DNA of 9,138 bases from Desulfocapsaceae bacterium (GTDB lineage: Bacteria; Desulfobacterota; Desulfobulbia; Desulfobulbales; Desulfocapsaceae). Both the position numbers and the translations under genes were made by a program. How positions within the stretch are numbered: position 1 is the first letter of the stretch; every line of letters begins with the position of its first letter. The notes beneath the pieces were generated by a model that saw only the letters and a program-made list of their open reading frames with translations, was not told the DNA's origin and made no database searches. This document shows, piece after piece, positions 1 through 5,038 of the stretch. The stretch covers positions 1-9,138 of the forward strand of contig JAOZLO010000089.1 of the NCBI GenBank assembly GCA_029934775.1, written 5' to 3'.

Positions 1-2
1 CC

Positions 3-302
3 CTGAATATCCTGAAGGCAGTCAAGTCAGATAATCTGGCAATACAGTATGACATTTACCATATGCAGATCATGGAAGGTGATCTTGGCCGCACAATTCA
101 AAATAATCTCTCCAGCATCGAACATCTCCAGATAGCTGATAACCCAGGGCGAAATGAACCTGGAACCGGTGAAATCAATTATCCATTTCTCTTCTCATTG
201 CTTGACAGTCTCGGCTATGAGGGATGGATAGGATGTGAATATATACCAGCAACAACTACAACTGAGAGCCTTGGCTGGCTGGAACCATATATGAGAACAT
301 AA
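3..302 (+). CDS. hyi: Hydroxypyruvate isomerase, C-terminal part (5' end outside window)
   Basis: The reading frame is open from the window edge and ends in TAA at 300-302, giving the last 99 residues of a protein that starts upstream. The enzyme interconverts hydroxypyruvate and tartronate semialdehyde in glyoxylate/glycerate metabolism, in the cytoplasm. The sequence shows the hallmarks of this xylose-isomerase-like TIM-barrel family: DIYHMQ with its metal-site histidine, then IMEGDL, then HLQIADNPGRNEPGTGEINY, and near the end GYEGWIGCEYIP with the catalytic or metal-binding glutamate. The tail LGWLEPY is also usual. The gene converges on the DUF3465 gene with only 14 bp between stop codons and no clear terminator hairpin. 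A related sugar isomerase or epimerase of the same superfamily is possible, but the ADNPGRNEPGTGEINY block is very characteristic of Hyi. Confidence 0.9.
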   Translation: MNILKAVKSDNLAIQYDIYHMQIMEGDLGRTIQNNLSSIEHLQIADNPGRNEPGTGEINYPFLFSLLDSLGYEGWIGCEYIPATTTTESLGWLEPYMRT

Positions 303-316
303 TGCCCTACTACCTA

Positions 317-754
317 CTACCTGTAGGTCCTGCCATTATGCTTCAACCAGCCCGCAACATGTTTGTTCCGCGGGTCGTGGTGGGTCCAATGGATAACACC
401 GCCTTTATCATTCCACTCATATTCTCCGAAAAAAGCTATAATATCACCTCTATTTATGTTTTCCACTCGGGGTGCCAGATCAATATTATGCACCACCAGA
501 ATAGATTGACCTGAAGATAGATCTACTATTATACGCTGGTGTTTGCTGCCCTTTGTGTCATCCTTCAAAATGGCTTTGACCACACCACTGCCCTCTACCT
601 GAAGATTGCTGATCTTATTCTCAAAGGCATGCTTGAGTTGATCGATTGATGCTGCCTGCTCCTGACCTGCCTGTTTAAAAAACCAGTCACTCCGTTCATA
701 CAGGGTGTACAAGGCCAAAAGCGAAAGTAGAACAATTATTATTGTATTTCTCAT
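317..754 (-). CDS. DUF3465 family exported protein
   Basis: The protein has 145 residues when started at ATG 754. A GTG at 766 would add four residues, but it lies inside the repeat that begins at about 761 and has no better ribosome binding site. Residues 4-20 or so are hydrophobic (IIIVLLSLLALYTLY), a signal peptide or membrane anchor, so the rest should be periplasmic. The second half carries the DUF3465 signature: HQRIIVDLSSGQ, VVHNIDLAPR, GDIIAFFGEYEWNDKGG, VIHWTHHDP and a GWLKHNGRTYR end. The length is normal for the family, whose function is unknown; the beta-rich pattern is reminiscent of a small OB-like fold, which is only a guess. It lies 280 bp downstream of the DUF1302 gene on the same strand. 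A 78-bp piece of a second copy sits at 3688-3765, suggesting that this gene was part of the duplicated transporter cluster. Confidence 0.85.
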   Translation of the reverse strand: MRNTIIIVLLSLLALYTLYERSDWFFKQAGQEQAASIDQLKHAFENKISNLQVEGSGVVKAILKDDTKGSKHQRIIVDLSSGQSILVVHNIDLAPRVENINRGDIIAFFGEYEWNDKGGVIHWTHHDPRNKHVAGWLKHNGRTYR

Positions 755-760
755 TGTCTC

Positions 761-873
761 TAGCACCCCACAAGGGGGGTATAAGTACCTTGGTGGTATA
801 TGTAACCCGTTGATTTTAGAATAACTCTCTCTGTTTCTTGTTTTTTATTACAGGGTTTCAGGAGTAAGGTCTA
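761..873 (+). repeat. 110-bp intergenic repeat, copy 1
   Basis: This unit starts with CACCCCACAAGG (764), followed by GGTATAAGTACCTTG, then GTAAC, a T-rich stretch CTGTTTCTTGTTTTTTA, and ends ACAGGGTTTCAGGAGTAAGGT-CTAA. The same blocks recur in the same order at 872-1037 and 7847-7960. The start forms a short stem (CCCC-ACAA-GGGG). The left end overlaps the possible GTG start of the DUF3465 gene, so the repeat separates that gene from the upstream DUF1302 gene. It looks non-coding. Its class (MITE remnant, REP-like element or structured RNA) cannot be decided here. Confidence 0.75.
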
Positions 874-1037
874 ACACCCCACAAGGGGGTACAAGTACCT
901 CGAAGGTCTCTCTGGGTTCGCTATCTGGCGATATCTGTAACCGCATAATTTCAAAATACATTCCTCTGTTTCTTGTTTTTTACACCCCACAAGGGGGTAC
1001 TGAACTGAGTGACAGGAATTAGGAAGTAAGGTACTAA
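872..1037 (+). repeat. 110-bp intergenic repeat, copy 2, with internal insertion of the short hairpin motif
   Basis: This copy follows copy 1 head to tail. It shares CACCCCACAAGGGGGTA (875), AAGTACCT, CTGTAACCGCATAATTTCAA, TCTGTTTCTTGTTTTTTA and the end GACAGGAATTAGGAAGTAAGG. Two differences enlarge it: about 25 extra bases after AAGTACCT (around 901-930), and a second CACCCCACAAGGGGGTA at 983 placed exactly between the T-run and the ACAGG block. The right end reaches the stop codon of the DUF1302 gene (CTA at 1034-1036 on the plus strand), so the repeat abuts or supplies that stop. Confidence 0.7.
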
Positions 1038-2446
1038 AAGTTATAGTTCAGTTTAAAAAAAATCCTGTCATTGTCCCCCATATCTCTCATAAGATAATTA
1101 TCTCCACTTTGGATAAAAATATATCCCGCTGAAACAGCAAGAAAATCATTAATTTTATACTCCATCGAGATATTCTGTGCCGAACCTTGGGAAAAAGTGA
1201 ATCCTCCGGCATATGACAGAAAGATCAGATAAAGCTTTTCACGTTGAAAAGATCTGGCCATTCTGAAGGCCCAGATGAGCGAATCTACAGCTGGAGTATC
1301 ATCCAGTGCAGCCACTTCAGAGTCAAGCTCAAAAAGGTGTCGATTCACTATCTCCAGAGAGATACGAGTATTTGTCAGGCCGGTATAGTCTGCTCCCAGG
1401 AGCATATCCAGACGGGATTTTTTCTGATCCGGTAATGAATAATATTCAAGCCCGTCAATTAATCCGATTTCAACCTTATAGAGCCAATGGTTCATGGCCT
1501 TTTCTGCCGCCATACTGAACAGGGCAAGGCGATTCGAGTAACGTTGAGGTAGCTCGCTACTCAACCCCACCGTGTCAAGCTCTTTTAGAAATGATCCGGA
1601 ATAAAATTCGATATCGACGCCCCTGTAACTCCGCCCGGCAGACAGACCATAACTGCTGTTTTTCAGAGTATTACTTTCATCTTCCCATGGCGATGCCGGA
1701 AAATCATAGGGATAAAAATCATGACCAAAAACAGGGTCCTTATTATATCGTATTTCATGAGTGACGATACTCGATACACGCCAGGGACCAAGGTAGGAAT
1801 CAAGTCTTGTCATCAACAGGGGAAGTCGCTTGACTTCCAGATCATCCATCCCCCGCTCGCGATTATCAATAGGGTTGAACATATCGGCTACCCTGAGAAG
1901 ATCCGCTTTGCCCCATACAACAACCTGCCGCCCCACTGTCAAATCCATATAAGATGAAAGTTTCCCTCTTATGTATGTTTCACCCAGCTCCAGTTCCTGT
2001 TCATAGTTATCGAGCATTTCAGGAGAATAGTTCTTCCGGCCCTGCATAGTATAGGCAAAATCAAAAAAAACCCAGCCACTGATCTTCATAAACCAGTTTT
2101 CGGAGAGTTTTCCATCAAGAGTAAGAGCAAGCCGCGGCTTGAAGCTTGTCAGGCCGTGAACGGAATACCCTGCAGCTGTAGTATGTTGAAAGGGAGAGTA
2201 AGAAATATGGGTAGAGAAAGATCCTGAGAGTTTTAGATCTGGAAATCCTTCAGTGCTCTCCAAAAAATCGCCACCATCCTGTGAGTCTGGCTCTGGGACC
2301 AAACCGGATATTGTCTGCTCTTCAAATCCCTGCAGTACCTGTTCTAAATTGGACTCTGACTGATTTTGTGCTAATACATGGTCAAAGGACAGAACAGTAC
2401 AAAAATTAAAGAAAAAAACAATCCCAAGAGGAAAAATCCGAAACAT
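1034..2446 (-). CDS. DUF1302-type outer-membrane beta-barrel protein
   Basis: I place the start at ATG 2446, giving 470 residues. An AGGA lies six bases upstream, it clears the preceding stop (2466), and it begins a proper signal peptide, MFRIFPLGIVFFFNFCTVLSF, cleaved near VLA-QN. The ATG at 2506 would put 20 hydrophilic residues before the signal peptide and overlap the LolA-like gene. After a short acidic linker the chain alternates polar and aromatic residues like beta-strands and ends FFKLNYNF, with the terminal phenylalanine used for outer-membrane barrel assembly. The block LTVGRQVVVWGKADLLRVADMFNP is typical of DUF1302/DUF1302-like barrels found beside RND exporters and LolA-like proteins. 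It should sit in the outer membrane as the pore or receptor end of the pathway. It is probably cotranscribed with the LolA-like gene (19 bp gap). The exact barrel family is less certain than the barrel nature. Confidence 0.83.
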   Translation of the reverse strand: MFRIFPLGIVFFFNFCTVLSFDHVLAQNQSESNLEQVLQGFEEQTISGLVPEPDSQDGGDFLESTEGFPDLKLSGSFSTHISYSPFQHTTAAGYSVHGLTSFKPRLALTLDGKLSENWFMKISGWVFFDFAYTMQGRKNYSPEMLDNYEQELELGETYIRGKLSSYMDLTVGRQVVVWGKADLLRVADMFNPIDNRERGMDDLEVKRLPLLMTRLDSYLGPWRVSSIVTHEIRYNKDPVFGHDFYPYDFPASPWEDESNTLKNSSYGLSAGRSYRGVDIEFYSGSFLKELDTVGLSSELPQRYSNRLALFSMAAEKAMNHWLYKVEIGLIDGLEYYSLPDQKKSRLDMLLGADYTGLTNTRISLEIVNRHLFELDSEVAALDDTPAVDSLIWAFRMARSFQREKLYLIFLSYAGGFTFSQGSAQNISMEYKINDFLAVSAGYIFIQSGDNYLMRDMGDNDRIFFKLNYNF

Positions 2447-2465
2447 CAGAGTTCCTGTAGAGTTA

Positions 2466-3326
2466 TCACAATCCCTGTTCAAGGCGACGTTTGGTAAAAA
2501 GTTCATCGTTGACAGGGATGTTCAACTCTATATCCGTATTAATAAGTAAAGTCTGGTGAACAGTTTTACCATTATTCACGGTCTTTGCATGCACTTCCAT
2601 GGGAATCCAGATACCATCAATTTGCTCGAGTTTTTTCACCTCATTATATTTCAACATATTTTTATTCTTGAGCCAGTGAACAGCACGTACAATAACAAAA
2701 TTATCCTGACGAACAATAAGTAGAGATTTGGTGTAACCATAAAGATTGACTGTTTCTTCATTTTTGGGCACAGCCTCAATGATCCAGACTGCATGTTGAT
2801 TTATCTGTTGTTCCTTTATCAATTGGTAAGAATAAGAGTCCAGTGCTTTCCGGGTCATGTCCCCGTACGAAAAATCCGACCCCATAAATGAACCGCTTAT
2901 ACTTCCGGCAGAAATTCGTTTGGTTTTATGCAATGCCGGAAGGTAGATCCATTGCTCATCTTCCTGCTCAGTTGACGGATAATCGTAAGTGAGAAGAGCT
3001 GTTCCCCGGACATCGGATGGGGCGAGAAAAAAGACAATTCTCTTTGTCAATCCATCATAACGCTTTGTAAACATTTTCATCTTACGCGTGCGCTGACCAC
3101 CGTCATTGCCAATCAGAACCATCTCAACCGTACCAACAACGGTATCGCCCACTTCTCTCAAATAAACTTTCCGCATGATCTCCAGACCATCCAGTTCCTG
3201 ACTGAAACCAGTAGCCGGGATCAGCGATATTGAGACGCAACCAGTGATAATTATCAATACAAACGAGAGAACGATTTTTGATATCGAAACTGAAAATTGG
3301 TTGGCATCAATTCCTGATATTTTCAC
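2466..3326 (-). CDS. LolA-like outer membrane lipoprotein-sorting family protein, intact copy
   Basis: This 286-residue protein starts at GTG 3326, with AAGGTG about seven bases upstream. The decayed paralogue at 4778-5038 has its GTG at the equivalent place. A hydrophobic segment covers residues 17-40; ITGC at 27-30 resembles a lipobox, but the paralogue has TVC there, so signal peptidase I cleavage before QELDG is equally possible. The mature part matches the LolA-like family usually paired with RND/MMPL exporters: EIMRKVYLREVGDTVVGTVEM (49-69), SDVRGTALLTYDY (104-116), QWIYLPALHKTKRI (125-138), GSFMGSDFSYGDM (145-157), and GIWIPMEV (238-245). Proteins of this fold bind acyl chains in a half-barrel, so it probably carries a hydrophobic substrate across the periplasm. 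The length is normal. Its upstream RND partner is reduced to a remnant (3343-3517). Confidence 0.85.
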   Translation of the reverse strand: MKISGIDANQFSVSISKIVLSFVLIIITGCVSISLIPATGFSQELDGLEIMRKVYLREVGDTVVGTVEMVLIGNDGGQRTRKMKMFTKRYDGLTKRIVFFLAPSDVRGTALLTYDYPSTEQEDEQWIYLPALHKTKRISAGSISGSFMGSDFSYGDMTRKALDSYSYQLIKEQQINQHAVWIIEAVPKNEETVNLYGYTKSLLIVRQDNFVIVRAVHWLKNKNMLKYNEVKKLEQIDGIWIPMEVHAKTVNNGKTVHQTLLINTDIELNIPVNDELFTKRRLEQGL

Positions 3327-3342
3327 AATTTTTCACCTTGAA

Positions 3343-3517
3343 TTAGTAATGCAGCACCAGCAGCACCGGTACTGGAAAAAACAGCCAAGCCAACCATTGC
3401 GCCTTACCGATCAACTTACAAAGAAATAGGATATAGAGGGATCAAAGAACAAACTGATCAAACCTTGGCTAAAGTAACCAATCGACAAAACCATTACTAC
3501 CGAAAACTGTACTTCCT
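3343..3517 (-). pseudogene. Eroded 3' end of a second RND/MMPL transporter gene
   Basis: Read on the minus strand, the part next to the LolA-like gene gives LAWLFFPVPVLLVLHY followed by a stop (3343-3345). It lines up with LADFFLAPALLALHY at the end of the intact transporter (5016-7472). Further upstream, ACCGATCAAC and a TATAGAGG block match ACCGGTCAAC and ATAGAGG in the intact gene near 5125-5150. In another frame VVMVLSIGYF resembles TTIVLSCGAF of the intact protein. Only the region of the last one or two membrane helices remains, with frame changes, so it cannot be functional. It sits directly before the intact LolA-like gene, just where the full transporter would be in the intact arrangement. 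The first 90 bases or so are convincing; the extension to 3517 is weaker. Confidence 0.65.
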
Positions 3518-3657
3518 GTGATTTCCCCAAATTACCTTTGCTTTTTCATCTCTGTTCTTATCTGCTTTTCTATGGTTCTCATCAAAAACCATTATCTTGC
3601 CGACGTTGTTGACGGCATCGTTCTTGGTCTCCTTGTTTACCAATTCAACTTGAATCA
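3500..3657 (+). pseudogene. Fragment of a PAP2-type phosphatase gene (C-terminal region)
   Basis: The plus-strand frame at 3518 gives about 45 residues containing SMVLIKNHYLADVVDGIVLG inside hydrophobic sequence. This resembles the last conserved motif of the PAP2 (type 2 phosphatidic acid phosphatase) superfamily, S-x(n)-HY-x-x-D-V-x-x-G, which carries the catalytic histidine and aspartate. The earlier KxxxxxxRP and PSGH motifs are absent, as the upstream sequence is RND debris. After QFNL the frame runs into a DUF3465 fragment in antisense. It is therefore a truncated remnant, not a working enzyme. The family call rests on one motif in a hydrophobic setting. Confidence 0.5.
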
Positions 3658-3687
3658 GGCGGAGCAGGAGCAGATATCGCCCATTAA

Positions 3688-3765
3688 CACACCACTTCCC
3701 TCTACCTGGAGATTGCTGATCCGATTTCCAAAGGCATGCTTGAGTTGATCGATGGATGCTGCCTG
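3688..3765 (-). pseudogene. 78-bp fragment of a second DUF3465 gene
   Basis: These 78 bases match 581-658 inside the intact DUF3465 gene at 71 of 78 positions with no gaps. They encode 26 in-frame residues (QAASIDQLKHAFGNRISNLQ and on to VEGSGV), 24 identical to the intact protein. Three of the differences are single synonymous changes; the other four fall in two changed codons (Glu to Gly and Lys to Arg). Neither the signal peptide nor the conserved C-terminal half is present. An open minus-strand frame continues on both sides (about 3655-3915), but those flanks do not resemble DUF3465. It is the last trace of the DUF3465 gene expected after the upstream, decayed copy of the cluster. Confidence 0.85.
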
Positions 3766-3771
3766 AACTTT

Positions 3772-3909
3772 ATGAGAGAGGTGACAAGACAATCCGGTGA
3801 ATCTTATCCCAAATTGGCACATTTCCCCGTAGTTATGAGGTTTGCTGAAACTAATTGGTTTCCTGTGGAGTTGAAGATAATTATTGATAATAACTTTAAA
3901 ATGGAATAA
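3772..3909 (+). other. Unrecognised short ORF, possible gene remnant
   Basis: An ATG at 3772 opens 45 codons ending in TAA (3907-3909): MREVTRQSGESYPKLAHFPV, then VMRFAETNWFPVELKIIIDN and NFKME. The codon use and residue mix look like protein rather than random sequence, but there is no Shine-Dalgarno sequence and I do not recognise a family. It begins within ten bases of the end of the DUF3465 fragment, so it may be the 3' end of another disrupted gene. It could also be chance. Confidence 0.25.
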
Positions 3910-4007
3910 ATACACACTATTTTAGTAGGAAAGAGTTTAATAAAAGCTTCTTATCACCTCAATTACCACCCGATTTATAAAACAATTCAAAAATAAACAA
4001 GTCCGCA
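3910..4007. other. AT-rich spacer before the CPBP-like gene
   Basis: This AT-rich stretch separates the graveyard from the plus-strand membrane protein gene. It must hold the promoter and translation signals for that gene, but I see no convincing -35/-10 pair and no purine-rich ribosome binding site before the ATG at 4008. With 3343-3909 it completes the roughly 680-base region between the LolA-like and CPBP-like genes that has no intact recognisable gene. Confidence 0.5.
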
Positions 4008-4781
4008 ATGACGATGAAAAGAATCAGTTTTCTGGAACTTACCGGATTAACCGTTCTTTCCTGGCTGTTTCTCTGGCACTGGGGACCGGAAATAACCAGC
4101 TACAGCACCACCTTGATGGCCGCCGGCTATCTCTTCATACTGACCTACATCAGTTACATTTCACCAGTATTGATCCATGGTGATGACCATCGATATCGGG
4201 GGTTAAGCAACTGGAAAACACTTTTTATCCGCACAGACAATTTTTTACCTGCACTCTATCCATTCAGCATTATTACCCTGATCGGAGCAATATTAATCAT
4301 ATTCGCATCCCTCTTGAAAAATCCTTCAATATTTCATCAACTCAACTGGAACGTCTTTTTCCTGAAACTGTGTTTCTATATTCTCAGCAGTGCTGTCCAG
4401 GGGCTGTTTACCCTGTTCATCCTGATGCGACTGATCGACCTGTCAACTTCTGACCCTTTCCAGATAAACAGTGATATTCCCTCTGAATTTAAAAGTAGAT
4501 TACTTTTGACAGCCATGATCACTTGCTTCTTTTGTCTGATCCATATTCCCAATTTTCCGGTTATGGGAATCATACTGACCTCCACACCCATTGTTCTCTG
4601 GCAATATTTCAAGACACCCAATTTTTTTTTACTCATCTGCACCCACGCAATACTTGGCACCCTGCTCCACCGTATCTACGAACTGCCAATGCGGATAGGG
4701 CCTTTTTACTCCAACCCTGACCGCTACCTTATCAGAGAGTTATTTCCGATTATTGGCAGGATTATTGGAAACTCGTGGTAA
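4008..4781 (+). CDS. CPBP (CAAX protease-like) family membrane protein with degenerate first motif
   Basis: This 257-residue, very hydrophobic protein has about six or seven membrane segments. An in-frame ATG at 4014 is an equally good start. The C-terminal half follows the CPBP/Abi intramembrane protease pattern: SSAVQGLFTLFILMRL (127-141) at the place of motif 1, FFCLIHIPNFP (174-184) for motif 2 with His179, and CTHAILGTLLH (211-221) for motif 3 with His213. Motif 1 normally has the paired catalytic glutamates (EExxxR); here the site reads Gln131-Gly132, so classical proteolysis is doubtful. MRIGPFY (228-234) resembles the RVGPGY ending of a CPBP subgroup I recall. The gene is on the opposite strand to the transporter cluster and lies where DUF1302 would be expected in the decayed copy. 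Its last codons run straight into the LolA-like remnant, so its C-terminus may be truncated or altered. The substrate is unknown. Confidence 0.6.
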   Translation: MTMKRISFLELTGLTVLSWLFLWHWGPEITSYSTTLMAAGYLFILTYISYISPVLIHGDDHRYRGLSNWKTLFIRTDNFLPALYPFSIITLIGAILIIFASLLKNPSIFHQLNWNVFFLKLCFYILSSAVQGLFTLFILMRLIDLSTSDPFQINSDIPSEFKSRLLLTAMITCFFCLIHIPNFPVMGIILTSTPIVLWQYFKTPNFFLLICTHAILGTLLHRIYELPMRIGPFYSNPDRYLIRELFPIIGRIIGNSW

Positions 4782-5038
4782 AAATTTTCATTTTACGTTT
4801 GCGCTGATTGCCGTTATTACCGGTCAGAATCATTTCAACCGTACCGACGACTGTATCCCCCGCTTCTCTCGAGTAAATACGTTGCATGATCTCTAAATCA
4901 TCCGGTTCCTGACTAGAACTGATAGCCGGGATAAACGCCGGTGATACGCAAACAGTGAAGATCGTAACTACAGAAAAAAAGCACGAGTTTTAACATTGAA
5001 ACTGGAAATTTATTGTCATTGACTCTGGATATTTCCAC
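4778..5038 (-). pseudogene. Truncated, frameshifted second LolA-like gene
   Basis: This segment aligns with 3067-3326, the 5' end of the intact LolA-like gene, at roughly three quarters of positions by eye. It would start at GTG 5038, overlapping the RND stop (5016-5018) by 23 bases. The frame breaks in a seven-base A-run (4974-4980 on the plus strand; T-run on the coding strand), where this copy has one base more than its homologue. After the shift the protein resumes as IMQRIYSREAGDTVVGTVEM, ILTGNNGNQRKRKMKIF, closely matching residues 50-86 of the intact protein. Homology stops at about 4778, at the stop codon of the CPBP-like gene, so about 200 residues are missing. It is the decayed downstream partner of the intact RND gene. 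Confidence 0.88.

Noticed and set aside
302..514. Plus-strand ORF of 70 codons after the isomerase gene
   Set aside because: It lies wholly antisense to the DUF3465 gene, whose protein has a clear family signature; the ORF product has no recognisable features.
764..999. Repeated CACCCCACAAGGGGG motifs as a CRISPR array
   Set aside because: There are only three copies here, with unequal spacing; the sequence between them is itself repeated, and no cas genes are present.
983..999. Short CCCC-ACAA-GGGG stem as a terminator of the DUF1302 gene
   Set aside because: On the minus strand the stem is followed by TGTAAAAAAC rather than a T-run, and the stem is only four base pairs.
1244..1957. Several plus-strand ORFs over the DUF1302 gene
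   Set aside because: They are antisense to a well-supported beta-barrel gene, overlap each other and lack ribosome binding sites.
2447..2506. Upstream ATG extending the DUF1302 protein by 20 residues
   Set aside because: It would bury the signal peptide behind a polar stretch and overlap the LolA-like gene; ATG 2446 has a ribosome binding site and begins the signal peptide.
3237..3248. Lipobox (ITGC) making the LolA-like protein a lipoprotein
   Set aside because: The hydrophobic stretch continues past the cysteine, and the paralogue has TVC in place of TGC, so this is left open rather than called.
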